Assembly: GCA_964542915.1 (NCBI GenBank)
Contig: CAZIVP010000005.1
Coordinates: forward strand, 210,785 to 274,784
From: CAZIVP01 sp964542915
GTDB lineage: Bacteria > Calditrichota > Calditrichia > Calditrichales > Calditrichaceae
Direction of reading: 5' to 3'
Length of the DNA: 64,000 bases
The notes beneath the pieces were generated by a model. That model had not been told where the DNA came from and made no database searches. It saw only the letters and a program-made list of their open reading frames with translations. This document shows, in pieces, positions 38,487 to 47,249 of the stretch (positions are counted from its first letter, which is position 1; the number at the start of each line of letters is the position of its first letter). Made by a program: the position numbers and the translations under genes.

Positions 38487-38527
38487 ATGCCTTCCGTTCC
38501 TTTTCCTTTTGGACGGAAGGCATTTTT
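38487..38527. terminator. Intrinsic terminator, probably bidirectional
   Basis: ATGCCTTCCGT (38487-38497) pairs over 11 bases with ACGGAAGGCAT (38513-38523) and runs into TTTTT. It lies 10 bases after the aconitase stop and just past the end of the convergent 1873-aa gene, so it can end both transcripts. Confidence 0.85.
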
Positions 38528-41500
38528 ATCCGTTTTCTCCGCTTATACGCGCCGTTTGTAAAATGTAAAAGCGAAGTAACGCTTGTTCTTCGCTCGTAAA
38601 TACCTGTTCTTCCAGTTTAACGAGGCGTTGGACATCCTGTAAAATTCGAATGACGTCCACGGGCAACCGCGTTAGCTGTTGCGGCAACGTATTCATGTAT
38701 TGCACCACGGCCATAAAGAAACGTTGCAGACTGTCGTCCCTGACATCCCGCAACATATATTTGATGTCCGACGACAAGCGTTCGATCTTTGCCCGCGGCG
38801 GCGGCCCGACAAGGTTGGATGTGTTTTGCGAATTTTCCGTCTTCAAGAGCTGAATGGCCTGCGCCAACTCCACAAAATGGCTGATCTGCTCCCGGATGGT
38901 AGGGCCGATTAAGCTCCAGATACATTCCCGCCAGTAAGCGATTTGTTCGGGTAGTTTTAATAAGCGTTGGGTCTCCCGGCGCCATGGTTCATCCGTTATG
39001 TCCTCGCTTTGGGCGAGGAATCGTTCCGGATCGCAGTTGAACAGGTCCTTCTGCAACAACACGGCAAGATCGGGACGTAATGCCCCGATAACATCGGCTT
39101 TCAGGGCCTCTTCTACGAAAAAATCGCCGGCATTTAAACCGTGCCGTCGCAGTAATTCCTTCTGCAGAGGTGGAATAAACGTAGCGATCGCCTCGCGGTC
39201 TTCCCGTAAAAGCGAAAACACTTTATTGCCCGGCGGAAACAAGGATTCCAGTTCGGCAATGCGCCGGCGATCCCGTTCATGATAGAGACGCAATGTATGT
39301 AGAATATCGTAAACAGGTAAGTGCGGTAATATGTTTTCCGTCAAAAGAAGTTGTTGATCATGACTACCGGATGGTTGGTGGCTGAATTCCTGAAAGGCGC
39401 GGAAGAGGCCGGTGGTCAGTTGGTTTATACCCAGAATCATGGTTTGGGCGCGGTTATGGCCAATAGCGCGGATCAAACTGCCCTGATGAGCGAGCGGCAA
39501 CGTTTCGCTTAAGCTGTCCAGAATACGCCGCCCCAGGTCTTTTTGTTCATTGCCGGCCGGCCGGATGGCCGGACGGTCCCGTAAGGGCGGCATGGCTCTG
39601 GAGATAAAGTAAGAGAAAATGTGGATGCCGAACAGGTCCTCTTCCCGGCCATATACTATGTTTCGGAAATTACGGTTAACCAGCTCGGTAAAGTCCCGAA
39701 AATAGGGGCCTTTATTTCCGATGGTCAGACGTTTCAACTCTTCGAGACCACGTTGTTTAAACTGTAAACGCGTTTCCAACAAAGGTTCGCCGGCACGAGC
39801 AATCTCCTCCCGGCTGATACGTTGTACATTTTGTAAATGAAACATCAATGCCGCCCGTTCCTGATCCCCGAGAAATCGCATGCGCTCAGCCAGATTGCTT
39901 TGAACGGTGCGCAGGTCGCCGCCTGCCATAACCCCGCGTAAAGGCGAAATAGCGTAGCGAGTGCTTTGAGCTGCGGCGGGCGGCAGAGCCCGGAATAACC
40001 GTTGAACGGTTTTTGCTTTGTCGATGAATGCAGGCGCCCCGCTATTAAGGTCGTAATAAGCGCCCTGTCGTTGCATTGGTTCACCGCTGCCTAACTTGAT
40101 GCGCACATCGTCGATCAAATTGTGTTCGGCCAGCCACTTAACGATTTTTTGCCTGGCTTCCTGGAACATAAACAGCCCGGCAGCCTGCCCCACTTGCTGG
40201 CTTAAATCGGAGCCGGCGATAAATAATTCACCAAAGTGCTCCGCAAACGCCCGCGAGGGATTTTGGTCGATGCGTCTAAAAGCATTGGTATATTGCCACA
40301 ATTGATCCAAATATTCGGGTATCTTTTCCACAGCTTCTCGTTCTTCAAAAAGAGGAATCGCCCGCACCCGGGCCAAGGGAGCGTCGGGAACTTTCCTGCT
40401 GAAATCAGTTAAACCGGCCTGTAATTTTCGGTCAAGCGCAATCAGCGCCTCGGCGGAATTAGCCATACTAACCTGTAATCCCTGAACCATGCCCGGATTG
40501 CCATAGCGGCCTCCGATGGCGTTTATTTCCATGATATTATGAACGGTGGTGTCTATTGCGAACGGATCCCGGGCCGTTATAAGGTTTTGATGGATGCGCG
40601 GGGTCAGTACGAATCGCCTCAACAAATTGCGGTAGCAGCCTGCGGTTGTCAGAATAGCGCGATTATTCCAGTGCTTTCGGATTAGCGGTAACAGATCGTA
40701 GGCGCATTTACGAAGCCGCTTATTGAGGCCAAAATAAAATGCCAATCCTCTGGAACGCTTTTCACGCAATTCCAGCATGCGGCGTTCAAGCCGGTCATTG
40801 TGCTGCCATAACAACGTCATCGGATCCTGCGCCAGATGCAGTCGAACGGCCAGTTTGCGCAGGCGGCTCTGTTCAATGTCGTAGGGCAGAAAACGGCGAA
40901 ACCGTTTTTCAAGCTGGTTGGTGAGAAGCGTTATATCGTTCAGCAATTTCCAAAAGCGCGACAAACGACGCGGTAAATCCTTGATTTCCGCCAGTAGCTC
41001 TGGGTCAATAGGAGCGTCGGGCTCCAATTGTTTAATGGTTGATACAATGCCTGCCAGTTGTCTGATATTTTCAATTACCACAGCCGCCACCAGACGATGA
41101 CCCTGGCCGGAAGGCCGGTTGCTGCCGTCCCAGTCGCCCCAAAATGAGAGAAGATGATGATAGTGGAGACGGCCGTGTCGCCGAATAAACTCTTCCGTTG
41201 CGATATGGGTCTTGAGATCGAGGATCAATTCTTCCGCTTCGCCAACGGAATCGATGAAAACGTTTAGTCCAAAGTATTCTTCCACCAAAGCATCAAAGAT
41301 ATTAAGACGTTTGTCTTGAGAAAGTGGCCGATTGAACAGCCATTGATTCAGGGTTTGATCCCATAGCACATCCACGCGCAGGCTGTACATTTGGGTAGGA
41401 TGAACCGTCCGGTCATAAAGACGTATACGGAAAGCACTTTCACGTTCCGGCAGGTCGTCTTTATAAAATTCGCGACCCAACATATCCACACCGGAGGCCC

Positions 41501-44147
41501 CCTCTCCCTCCGCTATGAACGACAATCGCTCGCAGGCATCTTCTATGCGTTTTCTCAAAACCCGCAGCCGGTAGGGTAAAAAGTTATTCACAAAGAGGCG
41601 TTCATGTTGCGTGGTAACGAGGGACAGACGCAGGCGTTTGAGTATTCGTGAAAAGCGTTTTGCACTCAATGCATACATCTGTTTTTCGAAATCGCACCAG
41701 AGGGTTTTATCTAATTGAAAGGTTCGATATTTCAGGCCGTAATGATGCGTTATGTGGTGGACGTAATACTGACCTGCTTCGCTTGCGATCAAACGGTTTA
41801 AGTCGATTAAAAGCCGCCGGGTCTTGTGGAATAGCGATTCCGAATTAATGGAGCCGCCCAGCGTGAGGCGGAATGTTTTGCGTGCGGATTCAAAACCGTT
41901 TTTGGTGCGTGCGAAGGCGCTTAAAGGAATCAGACCGATGCCCTGCGCCGCGAGCCCCGAAGCCAGCCAATCCAGAGAAAGACCCGCTGGCAGATGCTGT
42001 ATCTCAAGTGTGGGATACATACTGCCGGAAGGAGGGTGTAACGTTATTCCGTATGGATTGCGCTCTTCAGGTAACGTTTGTTGCGCTTCTTTCATGGCGT
42101 ATAATCGTTCCGCCATAATGCGGTTACGTAAGCGCCAGAAACCGGTGAGCGCCTCAGGTTCATTACGATAAAAGAGGTAGGCCATTAATATCGACGCATC
42201 GTTAGGGCAGCAATAGCTATTGGCGCTTTCAAACGCTTGGTACCGGTCTGAACGAAGTATTTCGGTAACGGCGATGCGTCCGCCCGCAAAACAATCGGTT
42301 TTGGACAAAGAGTGCACGGTAATCAAATGGTTCAAATCGCGTTCGGCAAGCCGGCCTTTGCGATGGAGCTCCATCGCAACCTGTTTTAAAGTTGGGATTT
42401 GCGGCCACGCCGGTTGCGGCGCCACATTGTGATAGGACAAATCTTCGATGACGGTGATCCCTTTTGGTAATAAGGCTAAAAGGAGCTTTCCCAGCTCGCC
42501 GTGTCGGTAAACGGCGCCGGAAGCATTATGCGGATTATTGAGAACCACGGCGCCGTATCCAATCCATTGACCGTCCTTCCTGAGGCGTTCTTCTGCTGCG
42601 GTAATGAGGGCGGCTAATCCGTTATCGAGGGAGTGTATCCCAACGGCTTGTACCTGCGGAAAAACGTGTTCATAAGACCAACTTAAGTCGGGCACAAGCA
42701 CTTCACGGATACCACAGTGATGCCCAAGCAGACTGAGTGCGGTGCGACTGGATCCGCTTACAACGGTGCAACGGTTGAACGAATAATAGGGATGGTGCTT
42801 AATAAAATGAACGAGAAAACAGCTTGGGAGTCTTGCGAGCCAAGCACTCTCTTCTTTGTGAACCTCCCTGAAAAACGTTTGAACGATTTCAGCAGTATCG
42901 CTGCCGGATAAGGGATCATCCGCCGTGATTGGAAAAAACGTCTGTGCTCTCAAATGTTCCTGCAAAAGCGATTCATAACGGTCAAGCCGAAAATTTGGCT
43001 TAGGCAGTTTTTTAATGCGTTCCTCCAGCTGGTTAGCAACTTGCTCAAACCGTTCCATCGTATGCCGAAGCCCGGGAATGGTTTCTACCGTTTCTTCTAT
43101 GGAAACGTCGGCATCCGAAAGGACTTTATCATCGTTGCCGACCGGCGATACACCGTTCGTTTGAGCTTTTAGCAGTGTGTCAAGAAGTTCAACTTCGGAA
43201 GCGGGTGGCGTACCCTTTATTTCGAAATGTGCTGTTTCGAGCATTTTGACGAGGGTTGCATTGCCAAGAATGAAGGTCAGGGCTGAATGCGGAAGATTAT
43301 TGCAGAAATGATCCGGCGCAAGCATACGCAGAACCCTATTAGCCATGCCTGCTTCTCGTGCCAGCGAGCGGTGATTGGGCGCCCCATTGATTTCGACGAA
43401 AATAATCGGATGTGAAAGCGCTTCGGATCGCAGACGGCGACGTTCCTGTTCGCTTAATTCCGAACCGATGATCATAAAACAAAGCGTTTCGGGGGCGCCG
43501 GAATGGCAAGACCGTACCGCGGCGATCGTATCTTCATCGGCGGATAGGGGTTTAAATTGCAATCGGTCGAACATGGTTAAATGATTCGGAAGGGGAACGT
43601 TGTAAAGCAAAACAGGCGCCGGGAGTTTTTTAAGGTAAACCGAAAGGCTGTGGAAGAGGACCCGCAGGTTCTCCCAGATTCCGCCGCTTCCGATCATAAT
43701 TTCTTTGAGTCCGGTTTCATTGCCGTCGTCGTATCCAATCGCATCCTGTTGCTGATGAAGCAAATAATCACGAAGGTAGCGAATCACGGCGTGGGGCTGT
43801 TTGGATGAAAATCCGCCGCGGGGCATATAAGGCGTAATTGTTTGTAAGGTCTTCCATATAAAACGCGGGTAAATATCCCGGCTGTATTCCCAATCCTCTT
43901 CAAACGATTCCGTCTTCGGCTGCTCGGCATCCTTTTCGGCTTTCGACGGTTGCGTGTGTCCCGTAACGGTGCGGAAATAAAACAATAACAGTCGCTCATC
44001 CCGAAGCGGGTGCCCGATATGAAAATTAATACGATCCTTTTCCGGGACGCCGGAGGCGGCGGTGGCTTCGCTGATTTCCGATACACGTGCGGCCTTTAGC
44101 GATTTAAAAAACCGTTCCGGTCTGAAAGGATTGGCGGCTGATGACAT
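38526..44147 (-). CDS. 1873-aa aminotransferase / PEP-carboxylase-like fusion protein
   Basis: Residues ~400-780 form a class I/II PLP aminotransferase. NNPHNASG (537-544), D569 and Y572 in IEDLSYHN, the PLP lysine K616 in VHSLSKTDCFAGGR, and R760 in KTFRLTLGG match family sites. Residues ~100-330 look like a degenerate copy without lysine (GSGGIWENLRVLF, FMIIGSELSEQE). From ~790 on, landmarks match PEP carboxylase in order: GDWDGSN (1004-1010) for GGDRDGN, IPLFEE (E1268) for VPLFET, AGSDLSQQVG (D1314) for GYSDSxKDxG, KLGSGEPMQRQG (1351-1362) for FHGRGGxxGRGG, and LIRAIGHNRAQ (~1558-1568) for LRAIPWxxxWTQNR. The likely metal ligands remain, but the HGRGG and GSRPxKR substrate residues appear lost. 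No signal or membrane segment is seen. It lies 33 bases downstream of the SPFH gene. Function is unknown. Confidence 0.8.
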   Translation of the reverse strand: MSSAANPFRPERFFKSLKAARVSEISEATAASGVPEKDRINFHIGHPLRDERLLLFYFRTVTGHTQPSKAEKDAEQPKTESFEEDWEYSRDIYPRFIWKTLQTITPYMPRGGFSSKQPHAVIRYLRDYLLHQQQDAIGYDDGNETGLKEIMIGSGGIWENLRVLFHSLSVYLKKLPAPVLLYNVPLPNHLTMFDRLQFKPLSADEDTIAAVRSCHSGAPETLCFMIIGSELSEQERRRLRSEALSHPIIFVEINGAPNHRSLAREAGMANRVLRMLAPDHFCNNLPHSALTFILGNATLVKMLETAHFEIKGTPPASEVELLDTLLKAQTNGVSPVGNDDKVLSDADVSIEETVETIPGLRHTMERFEQVANQLEERIKKLPKPNFRLDRYESLLQEHLRAQTFFPITADDPLSGSDTAEIVQTFFREVHKEESAWLARLPSCFLVHFIKHHPYYSFNRCTVVSGSSRTALSLLGHHCGIREVLVPDLSWSYEHVFPQVQAVGIHSLDNGLAALITAAEERLRKDGQWIGYGAVVLNNPHNASGAVYRHGELGKLLLALLPKGITVIEDLSYHNVAPQPAWPQIPTLKQVAMELHRKGRLAERDLNHLITVHSLSKTDCFAGGRIAVTEILRSDRYQAFESANSYCCPNDASILMAYLFYRNEPEALTGFWRLRNRIMAERLYAMKEAQQTLPEERNPYGITLHPPSGSMYPTLEIQHLPAGLSLDWLASGLAAQGIGLIPLSAFARTKNGFESARKTFRLTLGGSINSESLFHKTRRLLIDLNRLIASEAGQYYVHHITHHYGLKYRTFQLDKTLWCDFEKQMYALSAKRFSRILKRLRLSLVTTQHERLFVNNFLPYRLRVLRKRIEDACERLSFIAEGEGASGVDMLGREFYKDDLPERESAFRIRLYDRTVHPTQMYSLRVDVLWDQTLNQWLFNRPLSQDKRLNIFDALVEEYFGLNVFIDSVGEAEELILDLKTHIATEEFIRRHGRLHYHHLLSFWGDWDGSNRPSGQGHRLVAAVVIENIRQLAGIVSTIKQLEPDAPIDPELLAEIKDLPRRLSRFWKLLNDITLLTNQLEKRFRRFLPYDIEQSRLRKLAVRLHLAQDPMTLLWQHNDRLERRMLELREKRSRGLAFYFGLNKRLRKCAYDLLPLIRKHWNNRAILTTAGCYRNLLRRFVLTPRIHQNLITARDPFAIDTTVHNIMEINAIGGRYGNPGMVQGLQVSMANSAEALIALDRKLQAGLTDFSRKVPDAPLARVRAIPLFEEREAVEKIPEYLDQLWQYTNAFRRIDQNPSRAFAEHFGELFIAGSDLSQQVGQAAGLFMFQEARQKIVKWLAEHNLIDDVRIKLGSGEPMQRQGAYYDLNSGAPAFIDKAKTVQRLFRALPPAAAQSTRYAISPLRGVMAGGDLRTVQSNLAERMRFLGDQERAALMFHLQNVQRISREEIARAGEPLLETRLQFKQRGLEELKRLTIGNKGPYFRDFTELVNRNFRNIVYGREEDLFGIHIFSYFISRAMPPLRDRPAIRPAGNEQKDLGRRILDSLSETLPLAHQGSLIRAIGHNRAQTMILGINQLTTGLFRAFQEFSHQPSGSHDQQLLLTENILPHLPVYDILHTLRLYHERDRRRIAELESLFPPGNKVFSLLREDREAIATFIPPLQKELLRRHGLNAGDFFVEEALKADVIGALRPDLAVLLQKDLFNCDPERFLAQSEDITDEPWRRETQRLLKLPEQIAYWRECIWSLIGPTIREQISHFVELAQAIQLLKTENSQNTSNLVGPPPRAKIERLSSDIKYMLRDVRDDSLQRFFMAVVQYMNTLPQQLTRLPVDVIRILQDVQRLVKLEEQVFTSEEQALLRFYILQTARISGENG

Positions 44148-44180
44148 ATACTTGTGTTTAACGGTGGCGTCTTATTGGTT

Positions 44181-45146
44181 TTATTTTTTACTTTGCGGAT
44201 TTTTCACGATTTGCTGTAAATAGGATTGCAGTGTTTCAAGAATACCAGCGCCATGTTCAACATCCTTGGGCGAAAGTGAGACGACCGTACGGGCGTTTTT
44301 GAGGCTCTGGCTTGCTTCGGCCAGTCGCGCCGCCTGTGGCGTTAACAAAAGCAATTCGCGATGTTTATTCAATAATTCCATCTCGTTGCGGTCGAACTCC
44401 AACCGCATCTGGCGTCGCTTCAATTCTTCTTCGGTTTCCTTTCGCTCAAGCTCGGACTGCTTTGCCTGTTCGCTCTGTTTTAGTTCTAACCTGTGCATGG
44501 AAAGGTTGTGCTCCGATAAGGCGATTTGTTCCTCGGCTTCGGTCTTGGCCCGGGCGGCCATTATCCGCGCCTGCTGTTTGGATTTTTCCGTTTGTTCCAT
44601 GATGCGGGAGGATTCTTGTTGTTGCAGGGCTTCAGTTATAGAAGTATCCACAGGGTCCACCGATTGAACGTTCAATGAAATCAGCTCCAGGCCGAACGGT
44701 GTTAATGAAGGCCCGATGGTGGAGGTAAGGTGGGCACTCAGCGCTTCCGAACGTATCTGTTCCATTTCCTTTTCTTCCGAATACTGTTTGATGCCGCTTA
44801 AGAGCAGAGCGGATACTTCCTGTGCCGCGTTTGCAACAGCATTGGTCTCCCAGCCTCCGGTGCGCACCAGTTCGGTTAAGCGCCGGCTATCCGGAGCGAG
44901 TGAAACGAAGAGGTTCACATTAAGCAGTAGCTTACCCCGGGCTTCACATTGAAAATTCAACGATTTCGAGACGATGGTACCGTTCATTGCCAGATTAAAA
45001 TGACGGGCATAGATACGCGTACGTCGTTGCTTAACGACGCCGTCGGATTCATACAGCACTATCTGGTCGGGACGGCGCACCCGTAACTCGAATAACGCGA
45101 TCCCAATTAAGAGAATGAGAATGATAGAGACGATGACTATCCACAT
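44181..45146 (-). CDS. SPFH/band-7 (flotillin-like) membrane protein
   Basis: A 321-aa protein with one N-terminal membrane helix (residues 1-22) followed by an SPFH domain (about 25-175; the segment LTPFGLELISLNVQSVDP is typical). A long charged coiled coil follows from about 180 to 275, rich in Glu, Gln and Arg (EQTEKSKQQARIMAARAKTE). SPFH proteins oligomerise into membrane microdomains or cage-like rings. GAAGG precedes the ATG, and a TATAAT-like box lies about 30 bases upstream. The 1873-aa fusion gene follows after 33 bases, so the two are likely co-expressed. Its ligand is unknown. Confidence 0.85.
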   Translation of the reverse strand: MWIVIVSIILILLIGIALFELRVRRPDQIVLYESDGVVKQRRTRIYARHFNLAMNGTIVSKSLNFQCEARGKLLLNVNLFVSLAPDSRRLTELVRTGGWETNAVANAAQEVSALLLSGIKQYSEEKEMEQIRSEALSAHLTSTIGPSLTPFGLELISLNVQSVDPVDTSITEALQQQESSRIMEQTEKSKQQARIMAARAKTEAEEQIALSEHNLSMHRLELKQSEQAKQSELERKETEEELKRRQMRLEFDRNEMELLNKHRELLLLTPQAARLAEASQSLKNARTVVSLSPKDVEHGAGILETLQSYLQQIVKNPQSKK

Positions 45147-45377
45147 AATAGGCCTTCGTTTTTGATTGGAGGATTATACATGCAACGCCATTTGTTTTTA
45201 AAAACGTAATTTTATAATAAAAAACGTATAATATTAAATTAAAGCGAGCTTCGTTATAAATCAATGTTTACTTTTTTATAGAGACGCGTCGTCTTATATT
45301 TCCTTTATCTGTGGCCTGATTTATCTTAATTTAATCTGTAAAAGATAGAATGTGTTTTGAATTAAAACGAGGTTTTT

Positions 45378-45833
45378 ATGAGAAACGGTCAATACAAACT
45401 CGGAGTACAAAAACACATCGCTCTGATCGCACACGACTATCGTAAACGGGAACTGTTGCGCTGGGTGCAATTGAATAAGGCGCTGTTGGCACAGCACAAG
45501 TTGTTTGCCACCGGTACAACCGGCAAGCTGCTCGCCGAGGAAACCGGACTTGCAATACATCGCTTTATGAGCGGACCGTTGGGCGGAGACTTACAAGTTG
45601 GCGCCCACATCGCCGAACGTAAGATCGACATGTTGTTTTTTTTCTGGGATCCGCTGGAAGCGCAGCCGCATGATGTGGACGTTAAAGCATTGTTGCGTAT
45701 TGCCGTCGTCTATAATATCCCGACGGCAGGTAACCGCAGTACGGCGGATTTTTTAATGGCCTCTCCCCTGATGTCTTCCCAATATGTGATTGATGCGGAG
45801 GCTTCTCCCGGAAGCGTCGATTTTAATGGTTAA
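45378..45833 (+). CDS. mgsA: Methylglyoxal synthase
   Basis: Converts dihydroxyacetone phosphate to methylglyoxal and phosphate, a bypass of lower glycolysis. The 151-aa protein has IALIAHDYRKREL, the phosphate-binding FATGTTGKLL, the SGPLGGDLQVGA block with the catalytic Asp, and FFWDPLEAQPHDVDVKALLR. A GAGG motif precedes the ATG by 5 bases. It stands alone, divergent from the SPFH operon. Confidence 0.97.
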   Translation: MRNGQYKLGVQKHIALIAHDYRKRELLRWVQLNKALLAQHKLFATGTTGKLLAEETGLAIHRFMSGPLGGDLQVGAHIAERKIDMLFFFWDPLEAQPHDVDVKALLRIAVVYNIPTAGNRSTADFLMASPLMSSQYVIDAEASPGSVDFNG

Positions 45834-46150
45834 ACGATCGGGTGTAAGAAAATAACCACTACGGGATTTTTTTCATTGGTTGATAAGTACAACAAGGGTT
45901 TATATATAAAAAAGATAAAAATCAAAGTTTCAGACCATGTGAAAAACAAACGATAGCATCGTTGCGTTTTGCTGGAGCCTATCTGTTAGCGCCCTCATAA
46001 TTATCGTTTGATACTCGATTCCATCCTCAATCCATCAATATCCCTGTAATTCGCTTGCCGGGCTAAAAAAATACGTCATATACCGTATTTATGTGTACAC
46101 CCGAATTCGGCATATTAGGACAGGATTTAACAAAATCAGGAGGATCTGCA
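45834..46150. other. Intergenic region before the outer-membrane protein gene
   Basis: About 317 bases. A T7 run after CTACGGGA near 45870 could be a weak end signal for mgsA, but I could not pair a convincing stem. TTGCCG followed 17 bases later by ATATAC near 46075 is a weak promoter candidate. An AGGAGG ribosome site lies at about 46138-46143. No gene is seen. Confidence 0.4.
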
Positions 46151-46822
46151 ATGAAGCGAATATCATTAATGGTAAGCGTCATTATTTTAACGGTTTTGAT
46201 GGTTTCGGGTGTAAAGGCGCAATCCGAAGGCTGGTTCAGCTTAAGCCGCTTTACGACCGATATATCCATATCTTACGGCGGCGATTACGCACTTGAAGGC
46301 AATGAAGGAGGCGTCGAACTGATCAGCGTCTTAGAACGGGATCAGAATACGGCTGAAGGATCGCTGCTGGGTGGGGGCTTTGCCCTGAACTACCGTATCA
46401 TAAAAGGCCTGGAGGCGTTTTATAGCTGGCATTACGAATACGGCAACGAGGAATTGGTTGAGACGTTGGCCTTTATTATGAAAGATTACGGCTTGCGTTA
46501 CTCGTTTTATCAAGTGGGCGCCTTGCGGCCATTTGTTAAGTTGGCTTACGCCCGTTTTAAAATGGATGCACTGAAATTATATGACGTATCCCAGGCCCGG
46601 CCGAGTTATAATCCTACGTTTGAGGATGACTTTAATGGCGCCGGAATTCGTTACGGCATCGGTATCGATTTAAAGATAAGCGAAACGCTTACGTATTCGC
46701 TGGGATACAATGGATTTTCGGTTTCGTCATTCGAAGGCGCCGCAAGCAACAGAAGTAATGTCTCGTTTGAAAATACGCCTGAAATCACTACCTACCGATT
46801 ATCTGTCCGAATTACGTTTTAA
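46151..46822 (+). CDS. Outer-membrane beta-barrel protein
   Basis: A 223-aa exported protein with signal peptide MKRISLMVSVIILTVLM ending near VKAQ. Alternating strands follow: GGGFALNYRIIKGLEAFYSW, AGIRYGIGIDLKISE, then a C-terminal strand ending in phenylalanine (YRLSVRITF). This is an OmpA/OmpW-like small barrel. ATG 46151 is supported by AGGAGG upstream; a longer frame starting at 46091 is unlikely. It appears monocistronic. Its function is unknown. Confidence 0.8.
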   Translation: MKRISLMVSVIILTVLMVSGVKAQSEGWFSLSRFTTDISISYGGDYALEGNEGGVELISVLERDQNTAEGSLLGGGFALNYRIIKGLEAFYSWHYEYGNEELVETLAFIMKDYGLRYSFYQVGALRPFVKLAYARFKMDALKLYDVSQARPSYNPTFEDDFNGAGIRYGIGIDLKISETLTYSLGYNGFSVSSFEGAASNRSNVSFENTPEITTYRLSVRITF

Positions 46823-46873
46823 GCGGCGAGCACGCTATCAACTTACATATATATCTTTATAGTAATCCGGTAA

Positions 46874-46920
46874 ATGCCATGCCTTTTCCGTTTTGATCAT
46901 CAACGGTTAAGGCATGGCAT
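46874..46920. terminator. Long inverted repeat, probable terminator
   Basis: ATGCCATGCCTT (46874-46885) is perfectly complementary to AAGGCATGGCAT (46909-46920). Inside, CCGTT (46888-46892) pairs with AACGG (46902-46906), separated by a TT/TT bulge. It lies about 50 bases after the outer-membrane protein gene. The T tail is poor, so it may end transcription weakly or protect the 3' end. Confidence 0.6.
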
Positions 46921-47145
46921 GTAATATTAAGGGTCTGTTTTGGGCACGATTTTATTGTAAACATTCGGAATCAGGTTGTTTTTAAACAAATCCTGTAATG
47001 AACCACATCGTTGCTTTTTTTGAATGCCTTCCTTATTCATATACCACAGTTTCAAGAACGATTGAATGGCTATGCATTTTGAAAAAAAGCAGTTTTGGTC
47101 GAGACGAACGTATGCTCTGAATACAGCTGTAAAAGTAAGGAATTC

Positions 47146-47174
47146 TTGAGAATGATGTCTTTTTAGCTTATAAT
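47146..47174 (+). promoter_or_regulatory. Promoter, TTGAGA-N17-TATAAT
   Basis: TTGAGA (47146-47151) and a consensus TATAAT (47169-47174) are 17 bases apart. The expected start is near 47181, about 70 bases before the BCCT transporter gene. This is the best sigma-70-type match in the window. Confidence 0.7.
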
Positions 47175-47249
47175 TTATTATCAAACATTGCTACCATTCG
47201 ATACTGAACCAGTGATTTTGAAAACAATTAAAAAAGCGGGGGCACAAAT

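Larger units (their letters stand above)
46823..47249. other. Intergenic region with long hairpin and transporter promoter
   Basis: About 427 bases. The first part holds a long inverted repeat (46874-46920), and the last part has a strong promoter (47146-47174). A short minus-strand reading frame at 46927-47184 has no ribosome site or family resemblance and is not called a gene. Confidence 0.6.

Noticed and set aside
38650..44090. Many plus-strand reading frames across the giant gene
   Set aside because: They are short shadow frames opposite one long conserved protein and have no ribosome sites.
46927..47184. 85-codon minus-strand reading frame before the BCCT gene
   Set aside because: It runs through an AT-rich intergenic region, overlaps the promoter at 47146 and shows no protein-like pattern.
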